Source: DSYU01 sp964437595 (GTDB lineage Bacteria > Chloroflexota > Anaerolineae > Anaerolineales > Anaerolineaceae). From it: 6,980 bases of DNA. Under the pieces are notes generated by a model, which was not told where the DNA came from, ran no database searches, and saw only the letters and a program-made list of their open reading frames with translations. Every line of letters begins with the position of its first letter. The first letter of the stretch is position 1. Made by a program: the position numbers and the translations under genes. The stretch is from contig CAYTHO010000162.1 in NCBI GenBank assembly GCA_964437595.1, positions 1-6,980 of the forward strand, written 5' to 3'. Shown in pieces: positions 1 through 4,401 of the stretch.

Positions 1-1259
1 CCCTCATCCTCGACCGCCTGCAGGCCGAATACAACCTCTCCCCCACCCGCGTCACCTTCCTGCCCATCGGCGCAGATATCAACACCGCCGTCTACCGCGT
101 GGACGTGCCATCGGGCGCGCCCTACTTCCTCAAGCTGCGCAAAGGCCCCTTTGACCCGATCACCGTGGAAGTGCCGCGCCTGCTGGCTGAGCGGGGCGCC
201 GCCTCTTTTCGCGCCGCCTCTTTTCGCGCCGACGCCCTGCGCGCCGCCATCATCGCCCCGCTGGAAACCCGCGCGGGCGGCCTGTGGGGCAGCCTGGACC
301 CGTACAAAATGATCCTCTACCCCTTCGTGGAAGGCCAGGACGGCTACCAGGTAGCGCTGACCGAGCGCCAGTGGATCGAGTACGGCGCGCTGCTGCGCGG
401 CCTGCACGAAGCCCGCCTGCCCGACGCTCTCGCGAAACGCATCCCATTCGAGGACTTCTCCCCCATCCACCGCGACCGCACGCGCAGGTACCTGGCTCAG
501 GTGGAAGACGTTTCTTTCACCGATCCCGCCGCCGCGTTCAACGGCGCCAAAGCGGTGCTTGCACCGCCCGCCGCGTCCAAAGTTCGCGGCAGTTCGCCAA
601 TTCCGCTCAAAAACGATAATAAGCCGCGAACTTCAGGCGGACCAGCGCAGCTTGATGCGCCCGCCGCGTCCAGCGGCGCCAAAGCGCAGCTTGATGCGCC
701 CGGCGCCCAACTCGCCGCGCTGATGTGCCAGCGCCGCGACACCATGCGGCATATGCTCGACCGCTGCGACCGGCTGGGCGACCTGCTCCGCGAGCGCGCG
801 AACACCAACCAACTGCCCTACGTGCTGTGCCACGCCGATGTCCACCCCGGCAACCTGCACATCACCCCCCAGGGCCGCCTCTACCTGGTGGACTGGGACA
901 ACGTCCTCTTCGCCCCCAAAGAGCGCGACCTCATGTCCATCGGCGCGGGCATGCGCGGCGACACACCCCACAGCGAGTCGCTGTTCTACCAGGGCTATCT
1001 CAACCCGCCCGCCTCAGGCCGCGCGGAACGGCTCCTTTACGGTTGTGGCTACACGCAAACCACCCTCGATCCCATCGCACTGGCCTACTACCGCTACGAG
1101 CGCATCATCGCCGATTTCGCCGCCTATGGCGACCAGCTGCTCGGTTCAAGCCAGGGTGAGGAAGACCGCCAGCAGGCCTACGAATTTTTCGCCAGCAACT
1201 TCCGCCCCGGCGGCATGATCGAGGTGGCCTTCCGCACCGACCAGTATGTGATGCACTAA
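1..1259 (+). CDS. APH-family kinase, APH(9)/spectinomycin-phosphotransferase-like (5' partial)
   Basis: This is a phosphotransferase of the APH/choline-kinase fold, expected to move a phosphate from ATP to a small hydroxylated substrate in the cytoplasm. The frame is open from base 3, and upstream of the GTG at 99 it encodes LPIGADINTAVYRVD, the N-lobe nucleotide-binding strands. The true start is therefore outside the window and 99 is not the start. Catalytic loop HADVHPGN is encoded at 831-854 (catalytic Asp at 837-839) and the metal-binding DWD at 891-899. The stretch FAPKERDLMSIGAG and the C-terminal YYRYERIIADFAAYGDQLL resemble APH(9) spectinomycin kinases, as recalled from the family. 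The real substrate is unknown, and environmental homologues are often not resistance enzymes. Between the N-lobe and the catalytic loop is an unusual ~50-residue Ala/Pro/Gly-rich insert (about 543-713), and a 15-bp in-frame duplication lies at 198-227. The catalytic residues remain, so the enzyme may be active. The gene converges on the minus-strand gene that follows. Confidence 0.85.
   Translation, partial: LILDRLQAEYNLSPTRVTFLPIGADINTAVYRVDVPSGAPYFLKLRKGPFDPITVEVPRLLAERGAASFRAASFRADALRAAIIAPLETRAGGLWGSLDPYKMILYPFVEGQDGYQVALTERQWIEYGALLRGLHEARLPDALAKRIPFEDFSPIHRDRTRRYLAQVEDVSFTDPAAAFNGAKAVLAPPAASKVRGSSPIPLKNDNKPRTSGGPAQLDAPAASSGAKAQLDAPGAQLAALMCQRRDTMRHMLDRCDRLGDLLRERANTNQLPYVLCHADVHPGNLHITPQGRLYLVDWDNVLFAPKERDLMSIGAGMRGDTPHSESLFYQGYLNPPASGRAERLLYGCGYTQTTLDPIALAYYRYERIIADFAAYGDQLLGSSQGEEDRQQAYEFFASNFRPGGMIEVAFRTDQYVMH
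198..227 (+). repeat. 15-bp perfect in-frame tandem duplication inside the kinase gene
   Basis: GCCGCCTCTTTTCGC occurs twice head to tail (198-212 and 213-227), so the protein reads AASFR-AASFR before AD. The copies are identical at every base, which suggests a recent slippage or duplication. The reading frame is kept. It falls in the kinase N-lobe, near where a lysine-containing strand is followed by the first helix, so it lengthens a loop or helix by five residues. Confidence 0.9.
543..702 (+). repeat. Composite repeat insert translated in frame: 54-bp palindrome flanked by direct repeats
   Basis: Three parts are visible. (1) An 11-bp perfect inverted repeat, AAGTTCGCGGC at 580-590 and its complement at 623-633, encloses a relatively AT-rich 32-bp loop. 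(2) CGCCCGCCGCGTCCA occurs identically at 565-579 and 658-672, bracketing the palindrome at a 93-bp offset (31 codons). (3) GCGCAGCTTGATGCGCCCG occurs identically at 645-663 and 684-702, a 39-bp period, with a diverged copy at 552-570. The block is open through the kinase frame and encodes low-complexity sequence with AQLDAP twice. It resembles a protein-coding palindromic element like those described in Rickettsia, but no family identity can be assigned from sequence alone. Confidence 0.8.
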
Positions 1260-1270
1260 TCTCTTCCCCC

Positions 1271-1290
1271 GGCGGCCAGGGATGGCCGCC
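1271..1290. terminator. Perfect hairpin between convergent genes, possible bidirectional terminator
   Basis: GGCGGCCA (1271-1278) and TGGCCGCC (1283-1290) form an 8-bp perfect stem around a 4-base loop, twelve bases after the kinase stop and 53 bases from the propeller stop. Neither strand has a T-run after the stem, so it is not a canonical intrinsic terminator. Position between two convergent genes is the main support. It could equally be a short interspersed palindrome, since the minus-strand reading begins GTAGGGCGG like other repeats in this window. Confidence 0.45.
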
Positions 1291-1307
1291 CTACACAACC
1301 TCGCGCC

Positions 1308-1345
1308 TCGTGGTTACTCTCTTTCTTCGTGGTTATCCTCTTCCT
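1308..1345. repeat. Imperfect 19-bp tandem repeat at the convergent junction
   Basis: TCGTGGTTACTCTCTTTCT (1308-1326) is followed directly by TCGTGGTTATCCTCTTCCT (1327-1345), with a handful of mismatches. The second copy just overlaps the stop codon of the propeller gene. A similar pyrimidine-rich CTTCTGG tandem repeat lies after the hydrolase gene. It may be a slippage product with no function. Confidence 0.5.
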
Positions 1346-2990
1346 ACTTCCCCACCGACGGCAGGTAATCCATCCACGAATCCTTCGCCAGATAAAGCTC
1401 TCGCTGGTCCAGCACGGTCGCATCCGAACTGTACACCACCCATTTCCCATCCGGCGAGAATATGAAACTTTCAATCCCCCCGCCCGCCACCTCGATCGAC
1501 CGGCTCAGCCGGTCCACCTGCCGGTGCGTGATCGCAGTCACCAGCAGCGCATCTCCGCTGTCGATCGCCTCGTGGGCGATATATTCCACGCTGGTGCTGT
1601 TTGGCCCCACATGCGGACTGCGCACATCCGTCCCCGCCGCCAGCGGATAGCTCAACTGCAGCGAATCGCCCCCGGTGATCGCCACGCTGAACAGCTCATA
1701 CTGGGTGCTGTAGCGCTGGGCCGTGTAGATCACCCCCAGGCTGTTGGCAGTGATCTCAAAATAGGCCACTTCGCCGCCTGCGATCAGCGCCGCGCTGATC
1801 TGCCGCACCGTCGGCGAGCCGCCCCGCACCGTACGGCTGTACAGCCGCGAAGCGCTGCCAGACGTGTAATCCATAACCAGGTAAACAACATCGGTCCCAT
1901 TGGGCGCCACCTGAAAATCGGTCACATCGCACTGAGCGCACAGCGGATCGTTCAGCGTAATCGTGTGCAGCGTCCCCGTGCCATCGAACCAGGCCGCGTA
2001 CAGCTCCATTTTATCCGGCTCCGTAAGGCTCTGCGCAATGTACGCCACCACGTTGTTCTGCGTGATCTCAAAGTTCCGCATCGCCCGCGGGCCGGTGGTG
2101 CTCGACATAGGCACGGCGCGCACCGCGGGGTTCACCAGCGACGAAGCATACATGCTCCAAATTGCCCCCGCCCCAGATGTCCCCGAATTGGCCTTATACG
2201 CCACCGAGTTGCCGTCCGGCGTAATCTTGAATGACTCTACCGTGCCATCGTCCATTTCCTCATCGCTCAATTGGCGAACCGCGCCGCTAGGCAGGGGCTT
2301 CCAGTACAGGCGCTCTTTCACCCCCACTCCCTCGTGAAATCCGTCGGCCCGGTAGACGATCCCCAGCCCGCCCGGGTGAAAGGCAAAGTCGTAATTCACA
2401 TCATAGCTTGGGTCCATGTCCGGGTTTACCCGCGTTACATCGCTGTGGTCGATAGGCGTGTAGTACAGGTTGAACGCCCCATCCACTTCCTGGTCGGCCA
2501 GGTACAGCACCGACTGGCTGTCTGGCGCGATCTTGAAATCCGCCACATCCCCCAAATGCACCAGGGGCGCGTTCAGCTTTGTCACCGTCCCCCCGGCAAT
2601 GGGCACGCTGAAAAGCTCCATCTCACCTGCGGTCAGCGCGTCGGCGCGGAACACCACCCGGCTGCTATCCGGCGAAATCGCCAGATCGTACACCTCCACC
2701 CCCACCGTCGCCGCGTTGGAAATGCGCACCGCCGGGCCGCCCGCCGCGGGCACGGAATACACGTTCTCCGCCCCATCGATCTCGCGGTCAGCGGTAAACA
2801 CCACATAGCGCCCGTCCGGGCTGATATAGTATGCCTCCCCCACCGAGGAAGCCGGCGTCTTCATCACCCCGCTGATCTTGCGAGCATAATATACCCCGGC
2901 GGCAGGGCCGGCGATCATCAGCAGGATGGCAATGACCGGCAGCAGCACCCGGGCTGCCCGGCGCGGCGCGCGCGCAGAAAAGGTAGGCAT
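1344..2990 (-). CDS. Membrane-anchored TolB/PD40-type beta-propeller protein
   Basis: A 548-residue protein predicted to be tethered to the membrane with a propeller outside. Residues 1-14 are basic (RAPRRAAR), followed by a hydrophobic segment at about 15-36, read as a signal anchor. From about residue 50 to the end there are ten repeats centred on variants of S-P-D-G-x-x-V-V-Y, with the Pro (or its equivalent) near residues 58, 107, 156, 206, 258, 311, 363, 415, 463 and 513, a period of 48 to 53. This matches WD40-like/PD40 blades. No peptidase or hydrolase domain follows, so a binding or scaffold role is likely. A CxxC pair sits at about residues 351-354. The open frame extends 53 codons upstream, but a strong promoter lies inside that extension, and the ATG at 2990 has an SD-like AGAGGGG five bases ahead, so 2990 is chosen. 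Ligand unknown. Confidence 0.85.
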   Translation of the reverse strand: MPTFSARAPRRAARVLLPVIAILLMIAGPAAGVYYARKISGVMKTPASSVGEAYYISPDGRYVVFTADREIDGAENVYSVPAAGGPAVRISNAATVGVEVYDLAISPDSSRVVFRADALTAGEMELFSVPIAGGTVTKLNAPLVHLGDVADFKIAPDSQSVLYLADQEVDGAFNLYYTPIDHSDVTRVNPDMDPSYDVNYDFAFHPGGLGIVYRADGFHEGVGVKERLYWKPLPSGAVRQLSDEEMDDGTVESFKITPDGNSVAYKANSGTSGAGAIWSMYASSLVNPAVRAVPMSSTTGPRAMRNFEITQNNVVAYIAQSLTEPDKMELYAAWFDGTGTLHTITLNDPLCAQCDVTDFQVAPNGTDVVYLVMDYTSGSASRLYSRTVRGGSPTVRQISAALIAGGEVAYFEITANSLGVIYTAQRYSTQYELFSVAITGGDSLQLSYPLAAGTDVRSPHVGPNSTSVEYIAHEAIDSGDALLVTAITHRQVDRLSRSIEVAGGGIESFIFSPDGKWVVYSSDATVLDQRELYLAKDSWMDYLPSVGK

Positions 2991-2995
2991 AACAA

Positions 2996-3010
2996 CCCCT
3001 CTTCCAGGGG
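2996..3010 (-). promoter_or_regulatory. Shine-Dalgarno region of the propeller gene within a small hairpin
   Basis: On the minus strand the leader reads CCCCTGGAAGAGGGG and then five bases before ATG. The GAGGGG is the probable ribosome-binding site. CCCCT and AGGGG can pair as a 5-bp stem with a 5-base loop, which would hide the site. The stem is short, so a regulatory role is only possible. Confidence 0.4.
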
Positions 3011-3069
3011 GAATAATGCGGATGATGATAATAAGGTTTACGATTAAGGGGAAAACCCTGGATGATATG

Positions 3070-3098
3070 ATCGTAGCAAATTTACGAAATTTCGTCAA
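3070..3098 (-). promoter_or_regulatory. Sigma-70-type promoter for the propeller gene
   Basis: Reading the minus strand, TTGACG (3098-3093) is followed after exactly 17 bases by TACGAT (3075-3070). That is 5/6 and 4/6 to the TTGACA/TATAAT consensus at ideal spacing in a locally AT-rich stretch. Transcription would start near 3063, giving a leader of roughly 73 bases before the ATG at 2990. The spacer contains a perfect palindrome at 3085-3094, described separately. Confidence 0.7.
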
Positions 3099-3147
3099 CC
3101 GGCGCAAAAAATGGGTTCTGTCACATGAGCGCGGGCTTCGAAATTTC
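3085..3147. promoter_or_regulatory. Paired operator-like palindromes CGAAATTTC
   Basis: CGAAATTTCG at 3085-3094 is a 10-bp perfect palindrome lying in the promoter spacer and running into the -35 box. The same core, CGAAATTTC, recurs at 3139-3147, 54 bp away (close to five helical turns), before the stop of the upstream gene. AAATTT also occurs at 3079-3084, so the spacer reads AAATTTACGAAATTT. This layout suits a dimeric repressor with a second site, but no regulator gene is present in the window and AT-rich palindromes can arise by chance. Confidence 0.45.
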
Positions 3148-3159
3148 AATTACCCTTCA

Positions 3160-3519
3160 TCACGGTTCGCCGACCAGCCAGGCCAGCGCCGCCTCGCGCG
3201 TGTCGAACGGCTTCATCTCCGCTCCGGTCGCCAGGTTATAGCCCGTCAGCAGGATGGGCTTAAGGCCGCTCAGCCCCACCGCCGCCATACGCGTGGCCTT
3301 GCGCTCCCCCTTGGGCTTGCCCAATTCTTTCGCCAGCCCCATAAATTTTGTATCGACCACCGCGCCGGTGAAGTCGCTCAGCACCAGCGTCTTCCCAGGC
3401 CGGGCATTCACTGCCTCCACCGCCGCCTTGAAGGTTTCAGCCAACTCCTCGCCCGACAGCCCGCTGTAATCCGCCAGCAATATCTGCTTTCCCTGATGCT
3501 CCATCCACGTAACAGGCAT
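3160..3519 (-). CDS. Small SpoIIAA-like / STAS-SEC14-type protein
   Basis: A 119-residue soluble protein with no signal peptide or membrane segment. The order of elements fits the SpoIIAA-like (STAS/SEC14) family as remembered: an N-terminal strand HQGKQILLADYSGLSGEEL, a helix, the strand TLVLSDFTGA, a helix, RMAAVGLSGLKPILLTGYNLATG, and the closing FDTREAALAWLVGE. The final F-D-x-x-x-x-A-x-x-W-L signature is the strongest point. Family length is typically about 110-130, so it seems complete. Members lack enzymatic motifs; they are thought to be regulatory or lipid/ligand-binding, and the role here is unknown. The ATG at 3519 is supported by a near-perfect SD, AAGGAGG, nine bases ahead. The 66-base gap upstream has a possible -10 box, and 169 bases separate it from the propeller gene, which has its own promoter. 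Confidence 0.7.
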   Translation of the reverse strand: MPVTWMEHQGKQILLADYSGLSGEELAETFKAAVEAVNARPGKTLVLSDFTGAVVDTKFMGLAKELGKPKGERKATRMAAVGLSGLKPILLTGYNLATGAEMKPFDTREAALAWLVGEP

Positions 3520-3528
3520 GCTCGCTGC

Positions 3529-3535
3529 CCTCCTT
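3529..3535 (-). promoter_or_regulatory. Strong ribosome-binding site AAGGAGG
   Basis: AAGGAGG on the minus strand, nine bases before the ATG at 3519, is the best SD match in the window and fixes the start of the SpoIIAA-like gene. Its strength suggests efficient translation of this small protein compared with its neighbours. Confidence 0.75.
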
Positions 3536-3554
3536 GTGAAAAAGCAGGTTGATT

Positions 3555-3569
3555 CAATTTTTAATTGTA
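3555..3569 (-). promoter_or_regulatory. Possible -10 box with AT-rich palindrome upstream of the SpoIIAA-like gene
   Basis: TACAAT (3569-3564 on the minus strand) is 5/6 to the -10 consensus, and would start transcription about 38 bases before the ATG. No convincing -35 box lies 16-18 bases upstream, where the end of the membrane-protein gene begins. The box overlaps CAATTTTTAATTG (3555-3567), a 5-bp inverted repeat with a 3-base centre, which could be a regulator site. Confidence 0.35.
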
Positions 3570-3585
3570 CAACCTTCTGGCCGAA

Positions 3586-4191
3586 TTACCACCCTCCTCC
3601 GGCGGCGACTGTGCCAGCCGCCACGGTGGCGGTATTCACCGCCGCCAGCAGCAGCGCGGCGGCAAACGCCCAGGCCAGCGCCGATATCCCCCACCACAGC
3701 CGCCTATGCCACGCCGGAAACTGGCTCGGCAGCAGGGCGGCCTGCAGCATGCCAAACAGCAAGCCGCCCAACAGCCCGGCCACAAACCCGCTCGCCAGGC
3801 TCCACTGCCCGATCGCCTCGCCCTGCGCCGTCCACGCGAACTGCGCGCCCAGCCAGTTCAAAGGCCCCGGTGAGGGCAGCACGAGCGGGTCCAGCAGCCA
3901 GCCCACAAACGCCGCCATCAACAGCACCGCCAGCCCGCTCAACACCACCCAATCCACCCGCTGGGGAAACCACTTGCGCAGCCCGGTGTTCTGCAGCGCC
4001 GAAAGGGCCGTGCCCCCAATCAGCACCAGCAGCAGGGTCAGCGTCTTACCCATCCCGTCGGGAATGCTGGCCTGGAACAGCGCCAGCCGCCCGATCAAAT
4101 ACAAAACGAACATCAGCGCCGCCGCCAGTATATAGGCCGAAACCTGCGCGTACACCAGGATCATCCTGGGCGGAATTCTTTTCGCCTTCAT
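3586..4191 (-). CDS. Five-helix integral membrane protein with internal duplication, unknown function
   Basis: A 201-residue hydrophobic protein. Likely membrane helices lie at about residues 11-34, 48-66, 81-104, 130-154 and 166-190. Two segments align without gaps: residues 59-76 and 142-159 both start with GG, carry LQ seven residues on, then L, and end with FP, followed by a Trp-containing helix. This suggests duplication of a helix-loop-helix unit. The GxxxLQxxxL pattern followed by a Trp-rich helix is reminiscent of a poorly described membrane-protein group seen in cyanobacteria and Chloroflexota (from memory, not checked). No catalytic, transport or binding motif is visible. The ATG at 4191 is preceded by GGGGAG seven bases upstream. 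The C-terminus is Ala/Gly/Thr-rich and ends with Trp. No function is proposed. Confidence 0.75.
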   Translation of the reverse strand: MKAKRIPPRMILVYAQVSAYILAAALMFVLYLIGRLALFQASIPDGMGKTLTLLLVLIGGTALSALQNTGLRKWFPQRVDWVVLSGLAVLLMAAFVGWLLDPLVLPSPGPLNWLGAQFAWTAQGEAIGQWSLASGFVAGLLGGLLFGMLQAALLPSQFPAWHRRLWWGISALAWAFAAALLLAAVNTATVAAGTVAAGGGW

Positions 4192-4223
4192 TTACCATCT
4201 CCCCATTCCCCCCATCAGCAGCT

Positions 4224-4255
4224 CCCAATTAAATGAATACAAAATCACCCAATTA
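4224..4255. repeat. 8-bp direct repeat CCCAATTA in the leader of the membrane-protein gene
   Basis: CCCAATTA occurs at 4224-4231 and 4248-4255, 24 bp apart. Both copies lie between the candidate -10 box and the ribosome-binding site of the membrane-protein gene, where a regulator could bind. Chance is possible in this AT-rich stretch. Confidence 0.35.
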
Positions 4256-4283
4256 TTTTACCATTAATCATGCATTCTGTTGA
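4255..4283 (-). promoter_or_regulatory. Candidate promoter for the membrane-protein gene
   Basis: On the minus strand TCAACA (4283-4278, 4/6 to TTGACA) is followed after 17 bases by TAAAAT (4260-4255, 5/6 to TATAAT). It sits in the most AT-rich part of the window (about 4227-4310), with an AATAATATTATT palindrome at 4286-4297 just upstream that could act as an UP-like element. It leaves a leader of about 57 bases to the ATG at 4191. AT-richness raises the chance of false matches. Confidence 0.4.
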
Positions 4284-4310
4284 TAAATAATATTATTATT
4301 ACAAGTTTAT

Positions 4311-4336
4311 CTTCTGGTCTTCTGGTTCTTCTGGTT
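4311..4336. repeat. Tandem 9-bp repeats CTTCTGGTT
   Basis: CTTCTGGT (4311-4318), CTTCTGGTT (4319-4327) and CTTCTGGTT (4328-4336) follow one another; the first lacks one T. The array runs directly into the hairpin at 4333-4357, sharing its first GGTT. It is downstream of the hydrolase on the minus strand. Confidence 0.7.
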
Positions 4337-4357
4337 CCTACGGTCCCCGTAGGAACC
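4333..4357 (-). terminator. 11-bp perfect hairpin after the glycoside hydrolase, likely terminator
   Basis: GGTTCCTACGG (4333-4343) and CCGTAGGAACC (4347-4357) pair perfectly around a 3-base loop, 45 bases past the hydrolase stop. On the transcribed strand the stem is followed by AGAAGAACC rather than a U-tract, so this is a stable hairpin that may stop transcription or protect the 3' end rather than a textbook intrinsic terminator. Confidence 0.55.
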
Positions 4358-4361
4358 CACT

Positions 4362-4383
4362 GCGCGGCGCTCCGGCGTCGCGC
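4362..4383 (-). other. Second GC-rich hairpin after the glycoside hydrolase
   Basis: GCGCGGCGC (4362-4370) can pair with GCGTCGCGC (4375-4383) around a 4-base loop. All nine positions pair on the plus strand counting one G-T; on the minus-strand transcript that position is a C-A mismatch. It lies between the hydrolase stop and the perfect hairpin at 4333-4357, so the 3' end would carry two stem-loops in series. Confidence 0.45.
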
Positions 4384-4401
4384 ATCCACCACACCGCAAA
4401 C

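Noticed and set aside
99..104. GTG at 99 as the kinase start
   Set aside because: The frame stays open to the left edge and encodes the conserved N-lobe strands LPIGADINTAVYRVD, so the gene begins before the window.
1329..3047. Several long plus-strand open frames opposite the propeller gene
   Set aside because: They mirror the PD40 repeats, have Arg/His-rich composition, and no domain or good ribosome-binding site.
2991..3149. 53-codon upstream extension of the propeller gene to an ATG at 3149
   Set aside because: A well-matched promoter (3070-3098) would start transcription downstream of that ATG, and the ATG at 2990 has its own SD followed by a typical basic-plus-hydrophobic signal anchor.
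3538..3600. Full promoter with -35 box upstream of the SpoIIAA-like gene
   Set aside because: Only the -10-like TACAAT is convincing; the sequence 16-18 bases upstream (GTGGTA-like) is a poor -35 match.
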